A stretch of DNA of 64,000 nucleotides from Dryocosmus kuriphilus. Its lineage: Eukaryota; Arthropoda; Insecta; Hymenoptera; Cynipidae. The notes under the pieces were generated by a model. The model worked only from the letters and a program-made list of their open reading frames with translations, was not told the DNA's origin and ran no database searches. The stretch is taken from assembly GCA_038277395.1 (NCBI GenBank), contig CM076193.1:81224627-81288626 (forward strand), read 5' to 3'. Position numbers and translations under genes: made by a program. Shown piece by piece: positions 55,663-64,000 of the stretch (positions are counted from its first letter, which is position 1; every line of letters starts with the position of its first letter).

Positions 55663-57580
55663 AACGGTCTCTGCAGACCCTCCAGTAGTCCGTGGGCTGC
55701 AACAATTCACATGACCCTTAAAAGCAACGGGCAATGGAGAATCTGTGTCGATTATCGCCGCCTAAAACTCCGTAGCTATTATAGATCTTTATTCGATACC
55801 TCATTTACATGATTTTTCTGCAAATTTACATGGTAAAAATATTTTTTCGAAACTTGATCTGCGAACTGCTTATCATCAAATTCCAGTCGCTCCCGAAGAC
55901 ATACCTAAGACTGCAGTCATCACTCCCTTCGGTCTTTTTGAGTCATTCTTGATGACTTACGGGTTGCGAGACGCTGGACAAACCTTTCAAGGATACGTAC
56001 ATCAAGCACTGGTTGATCTAGATTTTGTTTTCGCATACATCGACGACATCATCATAGCCTCTGAAGATGTCGACGAGCATGCACGTCACCTGCGCATCGT
56101 TTTCCAAAGACTTATGCAACTCTCTCTGCACATTAATGTAGATAAATGCCAATTTGGACAATCTGGGATCGAATTCCTGGGTCACATAATTAATAATGAG
56201 GGATTTAAACTCACGTCCGAAAAAATTAAAGCAGTCTTAGACTTTCCTAAACCGGTCGCAATAATGGAACTACGTCGATTTCTAGGAATGGCAAATTTCT
56301 ATCGCCGCAGCTTGCATAACGCTGCATCGGTTCAAGCGCCTCTCAATATTTATCTACACAATGCGCGCAAAAACGATAAACGGAAGATCGTATGGTCTCT
56401 CGAACCAGAAGCGGCACTTAATCACGTCAAGACAGATCTGACCAATGCCGTATTGCTATTTTACCCTACTTCGGAAGCTGAGTCTCGTTTGTCAATGGAT
56501 GCCTCCGACACGGGCATCAGAGCATCCCTTAAAAAACACATTGGCGGACACTGGACTCCTCTTACATTTTTTTCTCGCAAACTTAGTCCAGCCCAACTTA
56601 ATTACAGCGCCTACGATCGGGAACTTACTTCTGTATACGAGTCTATCAAATATTTCCAACATTTCTTGGAGGTTCGACAATTTAAAATCTTGACTGATCA
56701 CAAACCCCTTGTGTATGCCTTTAAAAAACGCTCAGAGAAAGCCTCTCCTAGGCAACAGCGACAATTGTCGTATATCTCTCAGTTTACAACTACAATTGAG
56801 TATGCTCCTGGTTCCGACAATGCTGTCGCTGATGCATTGTCTAGAGCTGATGGCGTCGCGGGTTCCCCGCCGATCCAGTGCAAGGGATCGGTCGGGACTC
56901 GTGGCGATCTTTCACTCTATGCACCTCATATAGAACCAATCATTTTACCAACTGAGATTAGACTTTCTGAGTTAGCTGAGTTGCAAGAAGCAGAACCTGA
57001 ACTTAAACAGTTCTGCACTTCTTCTAAATCTTCTCTTAATATTCGAAAATTTTTTTGGGGACCAGACAAGACTTCTGTATATTGTGATTTGTCTGGGAAT
57101 ACCTTACGTCCCATTATCCCAACTGTTCTGCGACAACGCCTATTTGACATATTTCATTTGCCGTCGCATCCAAGCGCGAAAATCACTAATCGCATTATCA
57201 TTCAAAAATACGTTTGTCCCGGTATGCATAAAGACATTACCAAGGGGGCGAGATCATGCTTAGACTGCCAGCGATCTAAGGTCACACGCCACACTATTCT
57301 CAAGCCAACGCAAATAGGCGCTCCTGAGACGCGTTTTAGACATATCCATATGGATCTTGTAGGCCCTCTTCCGGAAAATGAGGGATACAAATGTTTATTA
57401 ACCATTATCGATCGTTTTTCGCGTTGGGTCGAAGCAATACCATTACGCAACATCGAGGCCGGCACAGTTTATCATGCTTTTTACGATGGCTGGGTATCCC
57501 GATTCGGTTCTCCAGAAACTATCTCGACCGATCAGGGTCCACAGTGGCTCAACTTTTTCAGTCTCTTTCGAAGCTTTTAG
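55663..57580 (+). pseudogene. pol: RT, RNase H and integrase core of the CsRn1-like element
   Basis: The first RT blocks near 55720-55940 (GQWRICVDYRRLK; KLDLRTAYHQIPV) are in broken frames. From 55949 a 543-codon frame has YIDDIIIAS (catalytic), IEFLGHIINNEGF, LRRFLGMANFYRRSL, RNase H SMDASDTGIRASL and LTDHKPLVYAFKK. Integrase has HLPSHPSAK with CLDC (zinc), HIHMDLVGPLPEN (Asp) and STDQGPQW (Asp). A frameshift ends it at 57580 before the catalytic Glu. Confidence 0.92.
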
Positions 57581-58321
57581 GGTCACATCGGATTAAAACA
57601 ACCCCATTCCACCCTGCTTCTAACGACATGATAGAGCGTCTTCATCACTCCCTTAAACCCGCAATAATGTGTTAGGCTACTCGACACTGGCTTAAAGTGC
57701 TTCCCACAGTCATGTTGGGCCTGAGGACCAGTGTATTAGATTCCAGATCTTCCCCGGACGAATACTTATATGGTACTAACTTACGTATTTCGGGTGAATT
57801 CGCGCTGCCGGATACTCACACTGCAGATCCACAGACTTTTCTAGATGAAATCAGGACACATATAAAAAATGTTAAACCAGTTTCCGTGGAGCACTGACAG
57901 AAATCAAAATGTTTTGTGTTTAAAAAATTAGCGAAATGCTCATTTTTACGCACTGGATTAAAGAGAAAGTCTTTCGAACCTCCATACTCCGGACTACACT
58001 GGGTATTAAATCGCATTAGCGATCGCGTTATTGAAATAGATGTAAATGGTTCAAATCGACGAGTTTTGCTGGAAAATTTCAAATCAGCTCGTATGTATAT
58101 TAAATACTCTTGACCATGTTATTGAATTAGACAACACTCAGCCTATATCTCATGTACCAAATAAACCTACGACTCCTGTAATTAATAAAGCTGCGTTTCA
58201 AAATGACTTAAATTCTATTCCTCAGACTTCTACTACTACAGGTATTTTAATTAATCACCCAAAACGCGAACGCCATGTTCCGTCAATTTTACGCAAGAAA
58301 AGGGTGACTTTTAATATCTAA
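57581..58321 (+). pseudogene. Integrase end and C-terminal tail of the CsRn1-like element
   Basis: A shifted frame continues AQLFQSLSKLLGSHRIKTT, DMIERLHHSLKPAIMC (catalytic Glu), a stop, then LPTVMLGLRTSVLDSRSS, GTNLRISGEFALP, and after another stop SGLHWVLNRISDRVIEIDVN. A third frame ends HPKRERHVPSILRKKRVTF. The order is normal for the clade, in at least three frames. Confidence 0.88.
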
Positions 58322-58682
58322 GTAGCTTTTATAATTACATGAGAATTTTTTTTTAAACCCTAACTACCATAGAATACATTTTTTTATCACTCTTGTACGA
58401 CCAAATATTTTATCAAACTCATGTACACATTTGAATACCTATTCTACTAAATTAATACCGCCGTACCCTTCTCTCGTATAAACGTCGTTAACGAATTTAT
58501 GACTTTGTTATAAAAAAACTACTCTTCCGTCTTGCAATCAACGACGTTATTGTTAACTAAATTCTTGCGTCAATTGAAATTTCCTTTGCAAAACGTCTGT
58601 TTAAAATAAACAAGCAGATTACACCTGTCTCTACGTTTAAAATATGAAACTAATTTCATACCGTTACCCTACGGAGGGAGTG
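58322..58682 (+). other. 3' untranslated region and polypurine tract
   Basis: AT-rich sequence leads to ACGGAGGGAG at about 58671-58680, directly before the 3' LTR, which fits a polypurine tract for plus-strand priming. Nothing else was seen. Confidence 0.65.
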
Positions 58683-59670
58683 TGTGGGAAGTTATTCCTT
58701 CCCGCTAGAACGCTGCTCATCGCCATATTGCGCATGCGTGGTCAGAGCTACGAGACTCGCACCTTTGCGGTGCATCGGCACGAACGAAGAGTCGAGTCGC
58801 CAGTCTTAGTGAGGGGCGATTATCGCAAAAATAATCGATTATTCATAATCGATTAATCGAAATTATTTAATCAAACAATCAATTATCGAGTCACAAAAAT
58901 CGGGAATAATCGATTAATCGGAAAATTTTTCACAAATTTTCGGGAAAAAAATATAACTAAAAAAGAACATAAATAACGTAAATAGAATAATATTGAATTT
59001 GAATTTCTGAGTGAGCTAGCAACATCGCGTAGTAAAACCCTGATTTCTGCCATGTCGACCGCAGAGAAAAGTAAAATTGCTAAGCTCTACCAAGCTCTAG
59101 CATGCCGATAATGATCGAAATATTTAAATATATAAAACAACGAGAAGGAATTTGAAATACTTAGGTTAGGTTTGCATGTGCATTGCGCAGCTCCGATTTT
59201 TTTTTTCTCCTGACTGCTTTACCCCGAGTTTGCTTGGTCGGTAAGTAGCTAACGCAGCTCCCAATTTCCGATTAGTAGTCAAAAATAATCGCATTGCGAT
59301 TAATCGACCAACGAAATAATCGTTGCGATAATCTATTTTCTAGTAAAATAATCGGCCGATTTTCAATAATCGATTACTATCGCCCCTCACTAGCCAGTCT
59401 GCCTTCGCCTAGTGCCATAAGTAAGTGGTTGTACTCGTGTGCGCACAATTTGTACTAGGGACGTTTCCCTTACATAATGTGTAACAATTAAACTCAATTT
59501 TGTGAATTAAATGTTCCGAATTATTATCTTCCTTCTGATGAGGTTATATGGGAACCTCTCCACGCTGCAAAGCAGATTCGTTGGTGTTTGGTAAACTGCC
59601 GTTTGAGTGGCAGAATACAAAGTCTGGGAATATAGCTAAATTCCAATAACCAACAAGAAAAAACCCCATA
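58683..59670 (+). repeat. 3' LTR of the CsRn1-like element, split by a MITE
   Basis: LTR sequence runs 58683-58806 and resumes at 59393-59670, ending AAAACCCCATA. Without the MITE it is about the length of the 5' LTR, with small indels (one loses a short GTTGTGTTTCTTCGTC segment). Confidence 0.9.
58807..59392. mobile_element. hAT-like MITE
   Basis: Ends are TAGTGAGGGGCGATTATCGC and, reversed, TAGTGAGGGGCGATAGTAAT. A perfect 8-bp duplication GCCAGTCT flanks it (58799-58806 and 59393-59400), the hAT hallmark. The interior repeats AATCGATTAATCG-type words near both ends. It has no coding capacity, 586 bp. Confidence 0.93.
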
Positions 59671-59674
59671 CTTG

Positions 59675-60175
59675 CATAGTTTGGCGGAAAATTTGAATTG
59701 TTTAATTTTAATAACGTTTTCTCGATCAAAAAAACAAAACTCGTCCATTTTATTAAAAAATGGTTGAAACAAAATTTGTAGATTTTTTTTAGACAAAAAA
59801 TTTCACTTTCTATCGTTTTTTTTTTTTGTATCTTGCATAGTTTATCCGGAAAATGGATTTCTTGATTTTGTGAAAACCATTTTTGATGATAAAACCATAA
59901 CCACTGGACACAGACCGCTAGTTAAAAGAACTCGTCTTTACTTTTTAGGCCTCAAAGAGGTCTGCCAAAGCGCAATCCAATCCGATTAGTGCTTCAAAAG
60001 TTATCGTGGGAACAGGCGCCGACGACGAGGACAACGACACAGACAAACAGGCACCGTCGTACAACATGTTTTTTCGGATTCAGCGGGTCACAAAACGTCG
60101 ACGTTTCATGAAATCCGCGAAAGTTTTCACATAAGACTAATACCTCCTCATTGAGATGAGAATGTAAAAATCCAA
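59675..60175 (-). repeat. Dispersed modular repeat, copy C, head half
   Basis: Read on the minus strand: the head stem-loop CTCATCTCAATGAG, the GTCGTCGGC stretch, ATGGTTTTATCATCAAAAA and one and a half modules up to 59675. It continues at 51363 across the CsRn1-like insertion: GTATCTTGCATAGTTT-like sequence is rejoined at the break. Confidence 0.8.
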
Positions 60176-60244
60176 ATTTCATTTTTCAACCAAACTATGT
60201 AAAAAACTAAGAAATTCACGTATTAGATATATTTTAATCGGCTT

Positions 60245-61110
60245 ATAAGCGTGAGAAACATGATGAGAATGCGCCTGAGTAGCGGGCAGATTTTTCAATA
60301 GATTTTAATAACATTTTATTAACTTTATGATAGTGTATTTTTTTATTAAGGCAAATATTATAAGTTTCATGAATAAACTATGCGTTGGAACAAAAAATAG
60401 TTTTTAGAAAATTTTTACATCTTTTTAAGATAAACAATTCTGCTTGTCAATATTTTCTCGTATCTCGCATTGTTTTGCTGAAAAGTGGATTTGTTTGTAT
60501 TTAATAACATATTTCACGAATAACTCAAAAACTGCGCGTCTGTTCAAAAAAATGATGGAGAACAAATTTGGAGATCCTTTTGAGGTGAACAACTTTGTTC
60601 ATTATCATTTTTTTCGTATCTTGAATATTTCGGCAAGAAACCGCAGTTTTTTTATTCTTAATGACGTTTTCTCGATTAAAACAAAAACCGTGCATTTTAT
60701 CAAAAAATGGTTAGAACAAAATTTGTAGATTTTTTGAGATAAACAATTTTACCTTCTACCATTTTTTTTTTTGTATCTCGCATAGCTTAGCCGGAAAATG
60801 GATGTTTTGTTTTGTGAAAACCGTTTTTGATGTATAAAACCATAACCACTGGACAAAAATCGCTGATGAAAGAACTCGTCCTTACTTTTTAGGCTTCAAA
60901 GATGTCTGCCAAAGCGCAATCCAATCCGATTAGTCCTTCAAAAGTTATCGTGGGAACAGGCGACGACGACAACGACACAGACAGACAGACACCGTCGTAC
61001 AACATGCTTTTTCGGATTCAGGGGGTCACGAAATATCGAGACTTCATAAAATGCGCCAAAGTTCTCGCATAAAACTAATACCTCCTCATTGTGATGAGAA
61101 TGTAAAAACT
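60245..61110 (-). repeat. Dispersed modular repeat, copy D
   Basis: The head is near 61105 (CTCATCACAATGAG), then the (GTCGTC) stretch near 60960, modules 60790-60320, and the end AAAATCTGCCCGCTACTC with CGCATTCTCATCATG near 60255-60300. The 94-codon plus-strand frame at 60444-60728 is a by-product of the modules. Confidence 0.82.
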
Positions 61111-61154
61111 ATGTAAAAAATAAAGAAATTCGCGTTTTTGATATACTTTAATCG

Positions 61155-61990
61155 ACTGGTAAGCGTGAGAAACATGATGAGAATGCGCCTGAGTAGCGGG
61201 CAGATTTTTCAATATATTTTAATAACTTTTTATTAACTTTATGATAGTGTATTTTTTGATAAAACACCTATTATACGATTCATGAATAAACTATGCGTTG
61301 GATCAAAAAATAGTTTTCAGCAAATTTGTAGATCTTTTCAAGATGAACAATTCTGCTTATTAATATTTTCTCTTGTCTCGCATAGTTTTGCTTAAAAGTG
61401 GATTTGTTTGCATATAATAACATATTTCATGAATAACTCAAAAACTGCGCGTCTTTTCGAAAAAATGACGGATAGAAAATTTGGAGGCGCTTTTGAGGTG
61501 AACAACTTCGTTTATCATCATTTTATCATATCTTGAATATTTTGTCAAGAAACTGCAGTTTCTTATTTTTAAGGACGTTTTTTCGATTAAAACGAAAACC
61601 GTACATTTTATAAAAAAATAGTTGAAACAAAATTGGTAGATCTTTGTAGATAAACAATTTTACTCTCTACCGTTCTTTTTTGTACCTCGCATAGTTTAGC
61701 CGGAAAATGGATTTTTTGATTTTGTGAAAACCGTTTTTGATAGATGAAACCGTAATCGCTAGTCAAAAACCGCTGGTTAACGAACTCGACCTTTCTTTTT
61801 ACGCCTTAAGGAAGTGTTCCAAAGCACAATCCAATCCTATGAGTCCTTCGAAAGTTATTGTGGAAACAGACGCCGACGCCGACGACGACAACGACAAGGA
61901 CGACAACGACAAACGTCGAGATTTCATGAAATCCGCGAAAGTTTTCACATAAAACTAATACCTCCTCATTAAGATGAGAATGTAAAAATG
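61155..61990 (-). repeat. Dispersed modular repeat, copy E
   Basis: It is arranged in tandem with copy D, with the same order and the same ending sequence near 61165-61210. The head is CTCATCTTAATGAG near 61965-61978. The two tandem copies differ by many small changes. Confidence 0.82.
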
Positions 61991-62814
61991 TTATAGAAAA
62001 GGTAAACATTGTAAGATTTTTTACTTTATTTTCTTTTTTTTTCTTTTCAGTTGTCAATGAAATGAAAAATTATTTAAATATAAAATTGAAACTTCCGACT
62101 AAACAATGCGGTTTTTCTTTAAAATTGAAAATTTTAAATAAAATGATACAACTCAATTTCAAAACTTGCCTTTTTTTAAAATTCTGGTCTTAATATACTT
62201 GCTATGAATTGTTATTCTTTAAATATTTAAAAAATGAGTTCTTTAGGGTGAATTTAATGCATGAATATAAAAGACTCTTCGAATCAAGACGATTCGATGG
62301 AACTATGATATTGATGCATTTTATTTAAATGTAAGGAAGATGTGGAAAATATAAAATATTTTTTATTTTTATAATTTTTTACTGAATGTAGTTCAAAGTG
62401 GATATATAACAATATAAGAGATTCCTTTACTCCGCGAGGATCGATTCACCTGCAATATTAATACAAATGTTGGCAAATAGAGAAGTTATTGCAGAAATTG
62501 CCAGTTTAATTCTATCCAATTTAAAATCTAATTAATGTTTGTTTCTAAATCAAATTTCCAAATTTTAAAAACAAATTAGTATTACTTTTTATTTAATGCT
62601 TCTTCCATGAGGAAGCAAAATAGTTAATATAACTTCAAGCAAGTTCAATTATTAATCAGATTAAAAAATAAAAAATCATGTCTTTTTAAATTCAACTAAA
62701 TAATACTTGCTTTTTTATTTTTCAATGTATCTAATCGCTTAATTTATCATTTAGTTTATATCTACGAATTTTATAATTTTTTAAAACATTGCAAATTGGC
62801 TTCATGTTGCGCAT
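61991..62814. other. AT-rich spacer
   Basis: No gene or repeat was recognised. Confidence 0.55.
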
Positions 62815-63035
62815 CTGAGATGCGTGGCAATTTTATAATTATTATATTAAAAACTGTGCCTATCACAATATGAGACGCATATGCCTCGCACGTTGTGATA
62901 ATCACATAATGCGAGGCATATGCCTCGCACGTACGTGCGTCTCACAAAACGCGACTCACATGCATCGCATCTTGCGTGCACGGCATGCCTCGCACGCCGT
63001 AAGGGTAACGTGCCCCCGCACGCTTGCTATCTGGG
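62815..63035. repeat. GC-rich palindromic repeat, copy 2
   Basis: It contains GCGCATCTGAGATGCG, GTGCGAGGCATATGCCTCGCAC-type palindromic words several times, and GTACGTGCGTCTCAC. It ends CTTGCTATCTGGG near 63035, which is the inverse of the start of 37862-38055. No coding is credible. Confidence 0.65.
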
Positions 63036-64000
63036 CAAAAGCTTAACATTTGTACGAGCATCAGTATATAGAGGTTATATTGAGGAACTGGAAATAAATA
63101 ATAATAGCTTGATCGTAATATTATTAATTTCTGTAATTTAATTTTGTACCTTTCAGTTTATGTAAGTTCACCATTGATTATTATTTAACACAACATTTAA
63201 ATATAATCATATATATATATATATATACAAAAACGGTTTTTATTTCAACTGTAACGATAATTAAAAACAGTATCATATTATTTCAATTATAATTGCATAA
63301 AAGTTTTATTGATAAGAGTATTAAAATTGGGTTTTGTAGCATAAAAACAAAAAAGTAGATATCAATTTTCATAATCTTTTGTTCCTGCATATGCTAATTT
63401 TCTTCCTCATCTAAACTTGCATCAACATTGTCATTTACCTCACTTTATTCATATTCGCTTTCTTCATAATCGACGCTATCAATGCTTGTGTCGCTTAATG
63501 GATCCTCATCGGTACTATCAATCTTTTACAGCGGCTAAAATGTTTTCCACTAAGAAAACTAGACTTCGATCCGCAGCCAAGTAGTTCAGCTTCAATGAAA
63601 ATTGCTGTGAAGCCACTTCCATTTATTAGTGAGCCTATTGGGAAGGTTAAACTGCGATATGACATCTGGTGACGGACATGTAAGCTACATGTAAACATGA
63701 AAGAAGAACAATTTTTCTTTCATTTGGAAGTAAAATTTCACAGAAAACAGTTTTGAATTATGGAGGCTGGTCCATCAGGTGTAATATTTTCTCCCAAACC
63801 TTGGAAAAGTCACATTTATTGTTCGGTTTATGGTTCTGCAAAGACTTTGCGTGCAGTTCCTTCCACAATCACTTTGTATCAGTGGATGATACTAACACCA
63901 AATCATTGATATCCAGTCTACAAAATAAAAAGGAGGAAAACTGTTCAGTTATAAGTACAGTTGATCCATGAAATTAATGTTTTCTTAAAGTCAAAAAAAT
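63036..64000. other. Right-edge AT-rich region
   Basis: An (AT)n run lies at about 63208-63227. A short frame near 63760-63850 reads SHIYCSVYGSAKT, faintly like the start of a Cys-containing DNA-binding domain, but it is too short and soon broken. No gene is called. Confidence 0.5.

Larger units (their letters stand above)
51368..59670 (+). mobile_element. CsRn1-like Ty3/gypsy retrotransposon, interrupted twice
   Basis: LTRs at 51368-51774 and 58683-59670 (the second split by a MITE) are flanked by CTTG (51364-51367 and 59671-59674). The primer site TGGTGACCCC fits tRNA-Trp, typical of the CsRn1 clade. Gag lacks a CCHC knuckle, and the pol order is protease, RT, RNase H, integrase. A foldback element separates gag from protease. 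Frameshifts and stops inactivate it. It interrupts copy C of the dispersed repeat. Confidence 0.9.

Noticed and set aside
63753..63971. Possible THAP-like or other zinc-binding protein start (SHIYCSVYGSAKT)
   Set aside because: Only a dozen suggestive residues, no second Cys/His pair visible, frame unstable.

Overview
The window looks like a repeat-rich, AT-rich arthropod (most likely insect) chromosome. The evidence is the set of elements: a mariner, BEL/Pao, Ty3/gypsy elements of errantivirus-like and CsRn1-like type, RTE and RNase-H-bearing LINEs, a tRNA-derived SINE and several foldback elements. There is one recognisable host gene relic, an intron-containing RTRAF-like gene. I see no bacterial-style operon, rRNA gene, functional tRNA gene or CRISPR array. 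Almost every long open frame belongs to a transposable element or is a by-product of a tandem repeat.

Layout. 1-8645: the 5' part of a minus-strand Ty3/gypsy element. It reads, in transcription order, 5' LTR, a tRNA-Leu-type primer-binding site (6553-6571), a leader with a 243-bp tandem array (5424-6290), two unexplained ORFs (5284-4751 and 4668-4324), gag (3777-2530) and pol in the -1 frame running off the left edge. It is the least damaged element here, and its two ORFs upstream of gag are the most unusual coding feature in the window. 8646-8990 looks like a BEL LTR plus leader, followed by decayed tandem DNA. 11580-13215 is a deleted RTE LINE copy; a longer copy lies at 29940-33405. 13624-14050 is a foldback MITE.

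16205-29320 is a nested stack. An APE-type LINE is split by a minus-strand BEL/Pao element (19969-28049, flanked by AAGTC). The BEL element in turn carries a tRNA-SINE (20514-20839, with a 9-bp target duplication) and a 1.75-kb foldback element (23453-25201). 34440-36180, 45358-46600, 50755-51363 plus 59675-60170, and 60250-61990 are copies of one dispersed repeat. It has a head stem-loop, ~140-150-bp internal modules and a tail hairpin whose stem shows compensatory changes between copies. 36960-37850 is a different, decayed ~140-bp tandem array. 39600-42962 is a second minus-strand gypsy element (TSD AATAC) that has lost nearly all of RT and RNase H.

43064-44176 is the decayed RTRAF-like gene, with splice sites still visible. 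47168-49097 is a near-perfect 1.9-kb palindrome made of 15-bp C-rich/G-rich arrays. 49228-50512 is a mariner with three frame breaks. 51368-59670 is a plus-strand CsRn1-like element inserted into the dispersed repeat. It is itself hit by a hAT-like foldback (53610-55081, 8-bp TSD GTGTAGGC) and a hAT-like MITE (58807-59392, 8-bp TSD GCCAGTCT). The right end is AT-rich and contains a GC-rich palindromic repeat that has a relative at 37862-38055.

The nesting gives a relative age order: dispersed repeat, then CsRn1 element, then hAT-like insertions; and LINE, then BEL, then SINE and foldback.
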